DNA of 64,000 nucleotides from Pyrus communis. Its lineage: Eukaryota; Streptophyta; Magnoliopsida; Rosales; Rosaceae. The stretch is taken from NCBI RefSeq assembly GCF_963583255.1, contig NC_084819.1, forward strand, positions 19,021,460 to 19,085,459. Reading direction: 5' to 3'. Position numbers and translations under genes: made by a program. Shown here piece by piece: positions 45,480 to 58,113 of the stretch (positions within the stretch are counted from its first letter, which is position 1; every line of letters begins with the position of its first letter). The notes below the pieces were generated by a model. The model had not been told where the DNA came from. It did no database searches and worked only from the letters and a program-made list of their open reading frames with translations.

Positions 45480-46455
45480 GGGGTTACGATCTCTCTCAAA
45501 TTTGGTCCTCTGATTCTATCTTCGTAGGGTGTAGGTTTGTAGATGAGTTGTTGATCCAAAGGGCCGTCAGCGCTTGATCTAAGGATGAACAGTTGATGAA
45601 CGGATCTTCAAGGGGCGTTGGGCTTGATCTTGAAGAATGAGTGTATGGGTTTGTTGAGGTTGTTGATCCAAAGGGCCGTTGGGGCTTGATCTTAGGATGA
45701 ACAATTGATGAATGGATCTTCAAGGGGCGTTGGGCTTGATCTTGAAGAATGGGTGTATGAATTTCTTCAAGGGCTTTTGGGCTTGATCTTGAAGGTTGAT
45801 GGATGAGCAGATCTTCAAAGGCTTTTGGGCTTAGTCTTGAAGAACGATTGGATGTGTGGATTTGTTGAGGTTGTTGATCCAAAGGGCCGTTAGGGCTTAA
45901 TCTTAGGATGAACGGATGATGAATGATGAACACTTTCTTCAAGGGGCCGTCGGGGCTTGATCTTGAGTTGGTGGGAGTTCTTCAAGGGCCGTTGGGGCTT
46001 GATCTTGAAGGAGGATTTGACGAAGAACGAAGAGTGCTTTCTTGATCATTCGGAATTTTCTTGAGAGCTTTAGAACTTTAAGGCTTCAAGGTTTTGGTCC
46101 CCCCTCTGTGGGGAGTATTCTCTTCCATTTTGGGAGTAGAGAAATGTATTTGTGAATTGGTTTTTGTTGAATTCTCCTCCAATTTGGGAGTAGAGAAATG
46201 TATTTGTGAATTGGTTTTCTTGGTGATATCTATTCCTCTTGATGGAGTAGCCTATTTATAGGTTTTGAGAGTGAATCACCACCATTCATTTTTTTGGTGA
46301 AGTGAGTGGAGGTTGTAGGTGAAGTAAGTGGAGGTTGTAGGTGAAGTAAGTGGATGTTGTAGGTGAAGTAAGTGTGTGAGGTTGGTGAAGTAAATAAATG
46401 TTGTAATTTTAATACATTGGTTAACATTTATTTTACTGAAATTTCGATGTCTACA
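45480..46455 (-). mobile_element. LTR-like block with internal minisatellite, ends approximate
   Basis: Read on the minus strand it begins TGTAGACATCGAAATTTC (from 46455). It contains CCTATAAATAGGC, a plausible promoter (about 46250), and a GAAGTAAGTGGAGGTTGTAG tandem repeat (plus-strand reading, 46305-46385). Next comes a long array of units such as AAGGGCCGTTGGGGCTTGAT (plus strand, 45530-46010). The TG start and TATA position suit a retrotransposon LTR. No primer site, coding sequence or target duplication was found, so it may be a solo or truncated LTR. Confidence 0.5.
45530..46015. repeat. Minisatellite array, GGGCCGTTGGGGCTTGATCT-type units
   Basis: About ten imperfect units share AAGGGxCGTTGGGCTTGATC and CTTGAAGAA or AGGATGAAC, in variable order. 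The reading frames across it are translated repeats, not genes. Confidence 0.8.
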
Positions 46456-47100
46456 ATATTACTTCGACTTGATTTTTGCGGTAAATAGCATTGTTATAGT
46501 TTTTTTTTATTTCAACTCTTAACAGTACGAATGAAATTTTATTAATAATGAAAAAGAAAGTTAAAAAAACATTATTATGGTTGTCCATAATTATTATGCT
46601 GATATTGTATGCCTTACTGAATATATAGAGAGAACAAATTATGTAATACATTATAAATATATGTTGAACAGTTAGCCAATGTATTTACATGGCTTTTATT
46701 CCACCTACAATTTTTAGGTCATACTTCTAGCTAGACCTGGCAATTTCTGACACGACCCGATAACCCGACACGACACGACACGAAATTAACAGGTGTTTGG
46801 GTCGACACGATAACGAATCGGGTCTTATCGGGTAACCCGATAAGCACCTGTTAAGATAACGGGTTGGGTCGGGTATACACGTGGGTAAACACGATACACG
46901 ATAAGCAGAATATTATTTTTATAATTTTATAACCCTCAAAAAATACTGTAATAATTATATACATTAATTTTACAATTTTATACCCCTAAAAATTATAATA
47001 AATATATATATATATTAAATTAACTATAAAATTTATAATAATTATAATAATTATATATACTATAATAATTATACCCCCAAAATATTAAGTCTATCTATAC

Positions 47101-47104
<4 letters not shown>

Positions 47105-47137
<33 letters not shown>
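47105..47137. repeat. (TA)n microsatellite
   Basis: Uninterrupted AT/TA dinucleotide run inside the hAT element. Confidence 0.9.
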
Positions 47138-47141
<4 letters not shown>

Positions 47142-47501
47142 TTTTATAAAAACTATAATAATTATTAATTAATAATTTAATATGCATGATCATGCATTGC
47201 ATATTTGCATGATTTTGCATCCATTGAAATTTGATGCGTCAGGACTCATATGTGATTTGTTTCCATTCTCAAATTTCAATAATCAATTTCTTGCCATTGC
47301 CATTTGCCAACTTGCCGCCCTTTTTGAAAAAAAAAATGGAGGGAAAATGAAAATGTTAAGAAAAGTTGAAAATAAAACAAAAAAGTGAGGGAATTCAATT
47401 AGGGAAAGATGTTGGAGGGAAAAGTGAAAATGATAAGAAAAAGTTGAAAAGGAAACAAAAAAGAGAGGGAAAAATGAAAATTAATAGAAGTGGTGAATCT
47501 A

Positions 47502-49227
47502 AGTATAAATAAACTCTAAGTGTTAGTCAATCTATCGTTTTACGAATTCTCCAAAACTCATTTCAACGATCCAAACCGTCAAAATTGTTTGTATATGCTT
47601 GGAGATCACATCAGCAAAAAATCACAAAAAAAAAACATTCAGAGATCAAGTAAACGGGACAAAGCTTTTCAACGGTTATAAATGAAAAATCACGATTTAA
47701 CGGTTATTTTAACTCCGATTTTGATGATTTTTTATAACTACACTCCTTGACCCTATATGAATACAATGAATGAATTCGATCTTCAATTTAAAATATTTAC
47801 ACAAGTGGATACCACAAAATCTTATGTTATACTTAATAAAAGTATAAATAAACTCTAAGCGTTAGTCAATCTATCGTTTTACGAATTCTCCAAAACTAAT
47901 TTCAACGATCCAAACCGTCAAAATTGTTTGTATATGCTTGGAGATCACATCAGCAAAAAATCACAAAAAAAAAAACATTCAGAGATCAAGTAAGGGGACA
48001 AAGCTTTTCAACGGTTATAAACGAAAAATCACGATTTAACGGTTATTTTAACTCCGATTTTGATGATTTTTTATAACTACACTCCTTGACTTTATATGAA
48101 TACAATGAATGAATTCGATCTTCAATTTAAAATATTTACACAAGTTGATACCACAAAATCTTATGTTATACTTAATAAAAGTATAAATAAACTCTAAGTG
48201 TTAGTCAATCTATCGTTTTACGAATTCTCCAAAACTAATTTCAACGATCCAAACCGTCAAAATTGTTTGTATATGCTTGGAGATCACATCAGCAAAAAAT
48301 CACAAAAAAAAAACATTCAAAGATCAAGTAAACGGGACAAAGCTTTTCAACGGTTATAAATGCAAAATCACGATTTAACGGTTATTTTAACTCCGATTTT
48401 GATGATTTTTTATAACTACACTCTTTGACCCTATATGAATACAATGAATGAATTCGATCTTCAATTTAAAATATTTACACAAGTGGATACCACAAAATCT
48501 TATGTTATACTTAATAAAAGTATAAATAAACTCTAAGCGTTAGTCAATCTATCGTTTTACGAATTCTCCAAAACTAATTTCAACGATCCAAACCGTCAAA
48601 ATTGTTTGTATATGCTTGGAGATCACATCAGCAAAAAATCACAAAAAAAAAACATTCAGAGATCAAGTAACAGGACAAAGCTTTTCAACGGTTATAAATG
48701 AAAAATCACGATTTAACGGTTATTTTAACTCCGATTTTGATGATTTTTTTATAACTACACTCCTTGACCTTATATGAATACAATGAATGAATTCGATCTT
48801 CAATTTAAAATATTTACACAAGTGGATACCACAAAATCTTATGTTATACTTAATAAAAGTATAAATAAACTCTAAGCGTTAGTCAATCTATCGTTTTACG
48901 AATTCTCCAAAACTAATTTCAACGAACCAAACCGTCAAAATTGTTTGTATATGCTTGGAGATCACATCAGCAAAAAATCACAAGAAAAAAACATTCAGAG
49001 ATCAAGTAACGGGACAAAGCTTTTCAACGGTTATAAACGAAAAATCACGATTTAACGGTTATTTTAACTCCGATTTTGATGATTTTTTATAACTACACTC
49101 CTTGACCCTATATGAATACAATGAATGAATTCGATCTTCAATTTAAAATATTTACACAAGTGGATACCACAAAATCTTATGTTATACTTAATAAAAGTAT
49201 AAATAAACTCTAAGTGTTAGTCAATCT
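47502..49227. repeat. Satellite array, five copies of a 339-bp unit plus a 32-bp partial
   Basis: Units begin with AGTATAAATAAACTCTAAG at 47502, 47841, 48180, 48519 and 48858, with a partial sixth at 49196. Spacing is 339 bp except for one 338-bp step. The units differ at only a few positions each. Internal landmarks are CGTTTTACGAATTCTCCAAA, TTCAACGGTTATAAA and TATGAATACAATGAATGAA. There is no coding capacity. The high similarity points to recent unequal exchange or replication slippage. Confidence 0.95.
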
Positions 49228-49685
49228 TAAAAACAAAAACTCTTTATCCTTGCACATTTATATTTGTAATAGATTAGTAGTGTATGTATTATTTTTTTTA
49301 TTAGGCTTTCATTTTCGAGTGTAGATATAGTACTTGAACGAGAAATGTTTTAATGTTTTCAAGTAATATTTATGTCGCAATGTGTGGTATGTGCAAATTT
49401 TTAAAAAAATATTTTTTTTTCTTAACGGGTCATAACGGGTCATAACGGGTCGGGTCACTTTACCCGTTGGGTAAAGTGACACGACCTGTTAAGGACCCGT
49501 TAAGATAACGGGTGTGACACGACACGACCCGTTAAGATAACAGGTGTTACACGAAAACGACACGAACACGATAGACACGACCCGTTTGCCAGGTCTACTT
49601 CTAGCATATCACACAAACAAAGAATCATATTTAACCTTTGCTTAGTACGTATACTAATTAACTAATAATTAATACTACAGAAGCT

Positions 49686-52600
49686 TTAAATTGAGACACT
49701 GTTGGGAATTCCCTTGCCAGTAAGTCCCCCTCCGCTAGTAGGAAACAGCAAAGTGTAAGGCACCTTCACCGGTCCAACTCGGTTTTTCAACTTCTCGTCA
49801 TTGTTCATACTTGTAATCCTCTCCTCAATCTCCTCCAGTTTCTTTCCAAACTTGTCGAATGCTTCCAATGGTGCAGCGTCTGCTGTCCACTCGGGCGTGT
49901 CTCGCTGCCCCAAGTACACTTCGTCAGTAGAATGCCTTGACAGAATTTCAATGAGGGAAATGCCAAGCAGTGTCTGCAGCTGAGCAGTGATTGTTTTCAA
50001 GAACACTTTGTCGGGGTTGGACTTGAGCTCTTCGTATTCAGCAGTTCCCTTTACGGGCATGAATTTTCGGCTTATAGTAGGGCGGTTGGGGAGGTATCCG
50101 GCGTAAGGGTACTGCCCGAAGTTGACAGCTGCATGGAGGGCAGAAGCAGTCCATATGATAGTTGTGCAGATTTCAACTAGCTCTTCGAGAGTCTGCAATT
50201 TTGGCCACCAGGGCTCGTCTTTTTTGTCACCGTGGCCTTCCTCTACTAGCTCCTTCCACCAGGATTGGAGCTCGGCGTCTTTCTGGATTATATCGTCGGT
50301 CTTGTAGTAGAAAGAGCAGTAGTCTGCAACCCATGTTCTTATTGCAAACCAGATTTCAATCCCATCAACAGCATACGGGTAGTCCTCGATCAGTAGGCGA
50401 AGACCGTGTGGAGAATTTTTATCCTTAACTGCCACTCCTCTGTTTTGATCAACGCCAAGGCAATGTGATTAGAACAAGAAATGAATATTATTACAAAGGT
50501 AAATAATTTCTGCTCCCCATTTTCTCCTTGTACACCACTATTTATTTATGCACCTTGATTCTCTCTTGATTTATTCAATTCAAAGTCCGAAAGTATAGAT
50601 TTTTTGTTTACCTTTTGATGAGATCTGCAGGGAGAGCTTGCTCAGTGAAATTCCAATCCTTGTACACAACTGATGACAGCTCCATGGCATACCTAGCTGG
50701 GAAAACTGTTGTCTCAAGAATACCACCAGCATTGATGAGGATTTGCCTCGCAAATGCATTGATGTTCATCGTGTCACGGAAGTGAGGATGCAGAAGTTTG
50801 TAAATCGGGTGAACCACGCTTAGTTGCCTGTTTGTGGCAATTACAACTGGCTCACTCACTGCATGAGTGTTCAACCAATGGCTGATGAGTTGATGGACTC
50901 CGGAGTCATTGACAGCCACATAAGCTTTAGCCAGTTGCCATATGGAACCTTCCACACCTTGTTCAGCTGGTGTGTAGACATTACTAATGCAACCAAATTG
51001 ATCTCCGTCAGGATGAGGCAAGCTCAACTCGATCACCAATGGTTTCAAAGTTCCATCATTTTGCAAGAACAGCAGAGTTCTACTACCGTAGATCTTGTTC
51101 GAAGTTGAGTTTATCCGCCTCAGGTACGGCATCAGTGAATCATGATGGTCTAGTATGAATAACTTGTTTTTCTTGAGTGCCTGTTCAACCAAATTCATTT
51201 TCACCATTACAATTTGATACAGAACCAATATAATCTAATCGCAAAGTAACAGCATACTGTCAGTTTTTTTTTTTCTTTCAACAAAACGAATAAAATATTT
51301 TACCTCATCCACTGTTAGTCCATCCAAGTTGTTCTTTATATGTTCTTCGGTTATTGTACTGTTTTGATCACCGTAAACTTTTGGATCTAGCTTGCTTGCT
51401 GGCGGAAATACCTGAAATTCAATAAGATGCATGATTAGAGATGAAGCGAAAAATAACATTTAGAAAGTTTTGTTGGACTCTTGTGTCCATTTAGTTCATT
51501 ATCATTGCAGAAAATCCACGAAAGATAATGCGAAGATTACTTGGAGACGAGCAATGTTGACAGGGTTCACTCCAGCCAGCATTTCCCTAGCAAATTCTTC
51601 ATCGGTCCTCCAAGCAGATTTATCCTCTTTGCCAAATCAAAACATCACAGTTAGAACGTAGGGGAAAGAAAATAGTGCATTATTTCGTAGGCTATTGTTT
51701 GTATTGTAAGGCTCTAAATTCAAAATGTTTTCGTTACCTTTGATCACTTGAGGCGTTGGGAATTTGAGCAATTGTGCACCATCAGTTCGGAAAATTTCCT
51801 TCAGCATCTCCGCAGGGATGTTGTCTCCAATATCCTTCAATAAACCTTCAGGCAACGGAATGCCTCCTTTGTAGAGCTTAAGCACATCTTCGAAGCTGTC
51901 AAACTCGCTAGGAGTTTGGTCAAACAAGGATTCCAGCTCCGGTTTAATGAACTGAGCTATGGATTTCAGGGCATAAATAAGGAAGTCTGACAGCTTCAAG
52001 TGTCCAAATCTTTCATCCCTAGGAACGTAGATGTCTAAGCTCTGAATAAGCGGCAGACTACTCTCGCTGTTAGGATCTGTTACAATAAGATCAGAAAAAT
52101 CTTTAGTGATTATAACATCATCAGTTCATTAAATTCCATATTAGTATATCAAATTTACACTTTTTAATAAACATTAACTCTAAAGATACCAAAAACTAGA
52201 TTGACTTTGGATTCTCATTAGTAACTCCAAAAAAATAGAGAAAATATTGCAGATGGCTAACCTGTCTTAGTTGGTGGTCGGCCAGTTCTTCCACGGCGAG
52301 GGTAAGGGTACTCACTAGACCCTCCAAGAACAGGACGGACGTATTTGGCACCCTTATCAGGTTTCCCCAGATCATTGTAGTAAGCATAGTCATAAACCCT
52401 TTCCCATTCTTGGAGCTCTCCTTTTCCATCTCCCCTCAAGTGTACTAGCTCTTCTTCTCTGTATTTTCGCAATGGCAATGGTGTCTCGCTTGGAAGATAA
52501 GTCTGCACAAACATACAGCAGGCATGAACTTTTAGTCTTTAGGTTAGGATACCATATATTTTCAACCTCACCCAAAAAAAAAAAAAAAAAAAATAAAATT

Positions 52601-54177
52601 ACAGCAGATACAATGAAACGTGCTAATCATTCGTTACCTTGTTGACGAAGAAAACACGGTCTTTGGTGTATTTTTCAGTAGGGTAGACCCAAGAGTTGCA
52701 AACGAAGTGTACACGGCCCTCACCGGGAACATTTTCGAGTGTGACGGTCTTGAGGAAGAACTCACTGTGGTGGTTGTTTTTGATTAAGAATGCTCCCGGA
52801 ACTCCTACTTCCTCTTCATAGTCAAATGTAACCTTGAATGCAGACTCTCCTGCTGTTAAAGGTGTGATTGTGGTAATCCAGTCTTCCAAATAAGCTGGCT
52901 TTCCAAGCTTCCCCTTCAATCCATTTTCTACAAAATTCATATATCAATTAGTCATAAATTAATTTATCATTCAAGAAAATATACCAAGTTCATATGCTCG
53001 AGTTCTTTTTTCATCTTTTACAATGTGATGTGATATACTACTTTGATTTTCAGAGAATGGAATAAAAACTCAACCGAAAGGGGATTAGCACACTATCATG
53101 TACAATTGACCTAACTCACATATTCTTATGCTCAAATTTTATTAGGAACAACTCTGAAGTTGTTTTATTAGAATATTCAAGGGAAAAGAACAAAGGAATT
53201 GGATCTGGTAAAAAGTTAAAAACCATAGTAACGAAAAGGGTTAAAAGCCATGTCCAGTTGCATGGTGCTTCATTTTCAGGTTAAACTGGTGGCTTAGACT
53301 GGTAGGTTTTTCTTTTTGTAAAAAGAGACCAGTTGGTGGTTAAGTTATGACAATCCACATTTTTAAGAGATCAAAAAGATTCAAAGAAGTATTTTAGTTT
53401 ATCTCAGCTACCATGATGTGATTAACCTAGTTTAGACTGATGGTTGGGTTTCAAAGGTAAGATTCATGTACCTGTCTAATCAGTTCATGACATGGCCACT
53501 ATGAAAAAACAACAAATGAAATGACTAACATCCATGATTTAAAAATCATTATCTTATTTTTCACAAGCTTAATTATGTCACTTTTTGAACTAAACCAACA
53601 CCAATTTTCTAACCTACTATTTCGAATTCCTATCCAGCTATCGTGACATAATCACAACTAGATTAATTACTCCAAATGGTAGAGACCCCAAATAGGAAAA
53701 TGCCAGGGTGTCAAAAATTTTGGATCATCTTTTATCAAACACATGATATGGTGGTTGATAGTTGAACTCCTTATTTAATGATTTAAAGGAGTCCAACCAT
53801 TAATCACCACACATCATGTAGTCTACAAAAGATGATCTCTCTAACATCACCGACCAATTAATATAGTTCCTCATGTTGTGCACCATTAATATTTTAATTC
53901 TGATTTTTAGTACATGATCTTATTTCATGATCCAAATATATGACTTGGGTCTCCGGTCCGGTCCATGCCGGACCATAGAGGGCTAACAGTGAAACGCAAT
54001 GAAAAGAAAAATAGAATAAAAACCTCAGGACTGGAAGCAAACACGGTTATCTTTTTACTCAGATTTTAGACCCCAAAAGTTAAAAGGAAAAAAATAGACC
54101 GACTTTTGTGATCGAGATCGTTTCTTTGAAGATATGTCATAAAGCTGTTTCCATTCTCAGCCGTATAAAAGGGACAC

Positions 54178-54208
<31 letters not shown>

Positions 54209-54976
54209 CAGGAAGGGTACTCTAGAAAAAAGCAACCCCAAACCAGTTCTCCGCGAGGATCGAAGAAACTCTCTCAAAACAGATTAAAACTGTTGATATC
54301 AGAATTTCATCTCATTTTCCATCTCAATGATTTATTTTTGACGCGTAAAATTGATCGCGACACATTGCCTATCAAAAAAGTAAGTTTTATCATTACATGT
54401 TGCCTACTTGGATTAGAGAGTAAGTAATTTAATCAATTTTGCGTATTTAAACAAATTAAATAGCATTTACTCCATCAATTATTGTAAAAAAAAGAAGAAG
54501 AAAAGTTACCATGTCAGAATTAATAACGCAACCAATCCACCAAAGAAAGAGGGAGAGTGAGTTAACAATCTTAATCTTATCATAAATAATGCATCAAAGA
54601 AAAAGAACCAGAAGAAAAATGAAACGATGATCGAGAGCAAAGACTCAAATCTTAAACCAATCTAAAACAAAACTCAAATGATCTCTAGGCTTGATGAAAC
54701 TCTATCAATTATTCGATTTTCTCCCTAATCATGCACAGAAACCGTATAATCTTGCACTGAAAAGATAAACTCACCGGAATCATCAGCACGAACAGCACTG
54801 ATGAGCTGCAGAGAAACCCCTTGGCCGACCAACTCATGCACGCGATCGAGAACAGAAGCGTTGAAGTCGTTGAAGTCCAAAACATTCTTCTTCATCAGCA
54901 CCACAGTCCCATTGATCTTTCCATGACTACCATTTTGCTGGTGACCTGTGAGCTTCTCAACGATATTCTGCAGCAT
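49686..54976 (-). CDS. Lipoxygenase gene D (canonical cytosolic 9-LOX, 862 aa, 8 exons)
   Basis: Exons on the minus strand: 54976-54775, 52927-52638, 52502-52262, 52076-51738, 51626-51541, 51411-51304, 51180-50612, 50439-49686 (2589 nt, one frame). The first intron is long (1847 bp). The start is the ATG of [12 protein letters not shown], as in type-1 LOX; the in-frame sequence upstream begins only with TTG. No transit peptide is seen, so the product should be cytosolic. PLAT domain is about residues 18-160, catalytic domain after that. Iron ligands are H523, H528 (SHWLNTHA), H714, N718 and I862; the end is NSVSI. The Coffa site is Ala and the pair Thr-Val (ETTVFP), which marks a linoleate 9S-LOX. 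Unlike A-C, the SHWLNTHA motif is not split by an intron. GQYPYAGY has Ala for the usual Gly. A hAT element ends 88 bp past the stop. Confidence 0.96.
53723..53837. mobile_element. Hairpin MITE of 115 bp in intron 1 of LOX gene D
   Basis: GATCATCTTTTATCAAACAC pairs with the reverse complement of the right end, GATCATCTTTTGTAGACTAC. The arms continue through CATGATxTGGTGxTT and GTTGxACTCCTT, leaving a short loop. Confidence 0.7.
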
Positions 54977-55141
54977 TTTGTTCTTCTGCTTTGCTTTACA
55001 CGAATTAAGCAAAGAATATATGCTATTGTGATCTACAAACCCAACAGAATATATATGTTTTGTGTTTTGTGAAAAAAGGTGGGTGGTGAGGTGAATCGAA
55101 AGTTGAAAGCTAGTATGGTCGAGTGCAGCAGGGCGTCGTGG

Positions 55142-55149
55142 TATTTATA
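55142..55149 (-). promoter_or_regulatory. TATA box of LOX gene D
   Basis: The minus strand reads CCTATAAATACC about 165 bp upstream of the ATG, giving a predicted leader of roughly 130 nt. Confidence 0.7.
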
Positions 55150-56586
55150 GGGAATAAAGAAGAGTGGAGCACTACGTTCGTTCTATCACTACATTTTTTT
55201 AATTCGTGCCAAGTCATCGGTATTTTCTTGGAAAAAGTCTCCACCACTTACCAAAATTGTGATTTGGCTAGTCAAAATAACAAGGCCAATAAATTTAAGA
55301 TTAGGAAATAAGCTAGTTTTCCCTATTCTAAAAAGACTTAGGAATTTTATACTATACTTATAAGACATGTAATTATCGATCTATGTATTATAAAGAGGCT
55401 TGTTGGAGGTTGATTATTCACACGAACAACATAGAGAATACAAGGGTAGAAAGCCAAGAGTGATAGATAGTTCTAAAGCAAGGTTTTGGGGTTCAGCATA
55501 AGGGTTTCCAATAAGTTCTTGTAACCGGATTTTTATTCTCCATAGTTCAGGTGATTACTCAAGATGAATCTTATGATAAATAGGTAAAGTTCGTCAAATC
55601 TCACTAAATTCTTTGTGTTTGTATGTGGTGTGTATACCTTATTCGCATAGCATCACCTTATAGGTTTGCATAACACTGCAGACTATCAATAAACAGAATC
55701 AACTAAGGGAAATTAAAATCAACAAAAATTACTTGTAGGGATGGCTAAGTGATGGTGACCAAAAAGAAGCAGTGTAAATTTGACCTATACTCATTTTCCA
55801 AGACTAGAAAAAATAACAACCCATCAGAAAATTAACTAAAATATTACAAGTGGCCCAGACATTGTACTCGGCACACACACATAAAACATACGACACATTA
55901 CTAAAATTGTGAATATAATAAATTTATTATTTCATTGTTACACACCTCGTGTTGTTATTAAAAACATATTTCAATATGAACAACATAATTAATAGTTCTT
56001 AATGTTAAGCTTGAATTTCAATCATATCGAATCGGAATCATTGGGTTCCAAATTCTAATCCAATTTTTTTAATTTTTTTTTTCGACGGTAAGATAGATTC
56101 CGATTATGCTTCTAATCTTATCCGGAATTTTGGATGTCATCATATTTGATTTCGGTTTTCCAAAATCAAATACCATTGGACCAGAATTGGAATTTCAACC
56201 CAACTTTGTAACCTCAATTATTTTAAAGATGATAAACTAGATACGTGTTCATGGACTTAAGTGACCGTCGTTCCTAAATGGTTTGGCCAAATTTGGTTGC
56301 ATCGTTGACAATGTCGGAAGCCTAAAACGAAAGTTGAATACGCGTTTATACCCTGATTTTCTTTTGTTTCTAACCGGAACGACAACTTGGAACCGCAGCT
56401 TTGGCTTTATCAGAACTGGGAAACAATTCCATAAGAGCCGTCGGTTCTCCAATTTCAGCCTCTTGGTTAAGCTGCCTCAATGGACTTATTCTTTGCAATA
56501 ATATTTTACCTTTCCTTAAAATATTACACAAAATATTATTCTCTTATGTTTCCTGGCTTTTCACACGGGTCTTTTCAATTGGGAAT
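55150..56586. other. 5' flank of LOX gene D and intergenic sequence
   Basis: No conserved frame, RNA gene or clear repeat boundary is recognised. Confidence 0.45.
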
Positions 56587-56587
56587 T

Positions 56588-58105
56588 TCTTTGATTTTTT
56601 TTTTTTTTGGTAAACTGGATTCCATAAAAATCAAGCCAAAGATGCCAGAAAGATACACAGAAAGCCTACAACGAGGCAAACAATCGAAAAATAGCATAAA
56701 CAAGTATTAGTGTGAGTGGTCCAAGACTTGAAGACGCTGCATCAAATGCTAAAAACGTCACCACTTACACTACCGAGGGGTTTAGGGAGGGTATGGGAGT
56801 CCATTATTACATAGTACATGAATAAGGGAAGATGGAGGTCGATCGACCCAAATAACATCACACATCTCCCTACACTATCTCGACGCTAAGAAGTCCGCCG
56901 CACGATTGGCCGATCTTGGAATCCAAGACCAGCAATAGGCTTGGAAAGTGTCCCCCAGTCTTTTGCATTTCATGAGAGTGGGGAAGGCTTCCCAACTGCC
57001 TAGAGTTGGCGTATTCCTGAGGCCGACAATAGATTCCGACGAATCGGACTCAATAATCACGGAAGTCCAACCCCAGGAAATACCCAACTCATATCCATGG
57101 AGAATCGCCTTTGCCTCCGCCATAGCTGCATTATTTGCTTTGATGTTGTATCTACATGCTACCAGGATACTCCCTTCCATATTCTGTGCAACCACACCTG
57201 CAAAACCAAATCTTAAACTTGGCAACCATCTGGCATCCACATTGATTTTTATGAACTCCAGACAAAACAGAGTCCATAGTACCACATCAGTGGCTGGGTT
57301 ACCGAGCTGAAGGGTGTTGAGCAATGAGCTCGAAGCTTTAGTGAAAGCTCTTGCCATGTTGGAAATTGAGATGACCACTTGTCATGGGTTAACTGGAACT
57401 TGATTGAATAACGCATTGCATCTGACCTTCCAAATTTGCCAACATGTGAAACCGATATAAGATAGCTTCCAATTTACCTTTGACTTTGAACCTCTAGCAA
57501 TCCTAGATATGTCAATTAGCCAATCTGCCCAAGTAGAAATCTGATCCTGGTTGATTTTCAAATTAAGAGCACTGCCAAACCAAACCAATTTGACCTAAGG
57601 ACATAGGATGAACAGGTGCTCGACCGACTCCTCGTGAATATTACATAATGGGCATACAGGTGATTGTGCCGATCTCTTCTTGAATAAATTCTCCATGGTT
57701 GCAATGGCTGAGTGAAGGGATTTCCACATGAAACACCAAATTTTTGGTGTTGTTTGCAAGTTCCAGATTACTTTCCAAAGAGAGCTGGGAATAGAAGTAG
57801 AGGATGACGGGCTGGGGCTTCCACGAGTTGGTCTCCTTGAAACAGCCCAATGATATCTCAATTTGACAGAAAAAATTCCCTTTTTTGCGAATGGCCACAC
57901 CAACCTGTCCCGGGTCACCAATCGGAATTTCCAACATCGCACCATAATCCTCATCCAGTACAAACAGTTGTAGAAATTCAATTTTCCATTCACCATTCTC
58001 CGGACCAATTAGTGAGTTTTGGTTCAAGATTACATTTCCAAAGGATCTTGTTTTTGGGTTTGTGGGTAATAGTTTAATCAGTTGAAAAGAAGGCATACAC
58101 ATACA
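56588..58105 (-). mobile_element. 5'-truncated LINE, minus strand, with poly-A end at left
   Basis: A T-run at 56590-56609 on the plus strand is the poly-A tail of an element read on the minus strand. Upstream of it lie a zinc-finger RT-associated domain and an RNase H domain. Endonuclease and most of the reverse transcriptase are absent, so the copy is dead. The right boundary is approximate. Confidence 0.8.
56875..58102 (-). pseudogene. LINE zf-RVT and RNase H domains, frameshifted
   Basis: In order on the minus strand: FSVKLRYHWAV, then VIWNLQTTPKIWCFMWKSLH and CPLCNIHEESVEHLFILCP (zf-RVT, with Cys-x2-Cys and His ligands) to a stop near 57597. The frame resumes with LIDISRIARGS and SYIGFTCWQIWKVRCNALF, then has a stop at about 57382. 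RNase H follows: FIKINVDARW, GFAGVVAQN, AMAEAKAILHG, IIESDSSESI and SWIPRSANRAADFLASR, ending at 56875. The acidic residues expected for RNase H (D in NVDA, E in AEA, D in ESD) are visible. Stops between domains make it non-functional. Confidence 0.82.
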
Positions 58106-58113
58106 CGACTAGT

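Larger units (their letters stand above)
46732..49597. mobile_element. Non-autonomous hAT element, 2.87 kb, carrying a satellite array
   Basis: The ends are TAGACCTGGCAA (left) and its exact reverse complement (right), with an 8-bp duplication CTTCTAGC. Inside both ends lie many ACGGGT/ACCCGT and CGACACGA motifs, typical of hAT subterminal repeats that bind transposase. No transposase frame is present. The interior holds AT-rich sequence, a TA microsatellite (47105-47137) and five 339-bp tandem repeats. The right end is 88 bp from the stop codon of LOX gene D, probably inside or next to its 3' UTR. Confidence 0.9.
46724..49605. repeat. 8-bp target-site duplication flanking the hAT element
   Basis: CTTCTAGC is present at 46724-46731 and at 49598-49605, directly next to the two element ends. 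An exact 8-bp duplication is diagnostic for hAT insertion. Confidence 0.9.

Noticed and set aside
45496..45942. 148-residue frame with Ser/Pro repeats
   Set aside because: It is a translation of the minisatellite units and has no independent support.
47502..49227. CRISPR-like array
   Set aside because: The repeats are 339 bp, directly abutting, with no spacers, and lie in a plant transposon; this is a satellite.
52928..54774. Separate gene within the long first intron of LOX gene D
   Set aside because: Only a 115-bp MITE is recognisable there; no conserved frame on either strand.
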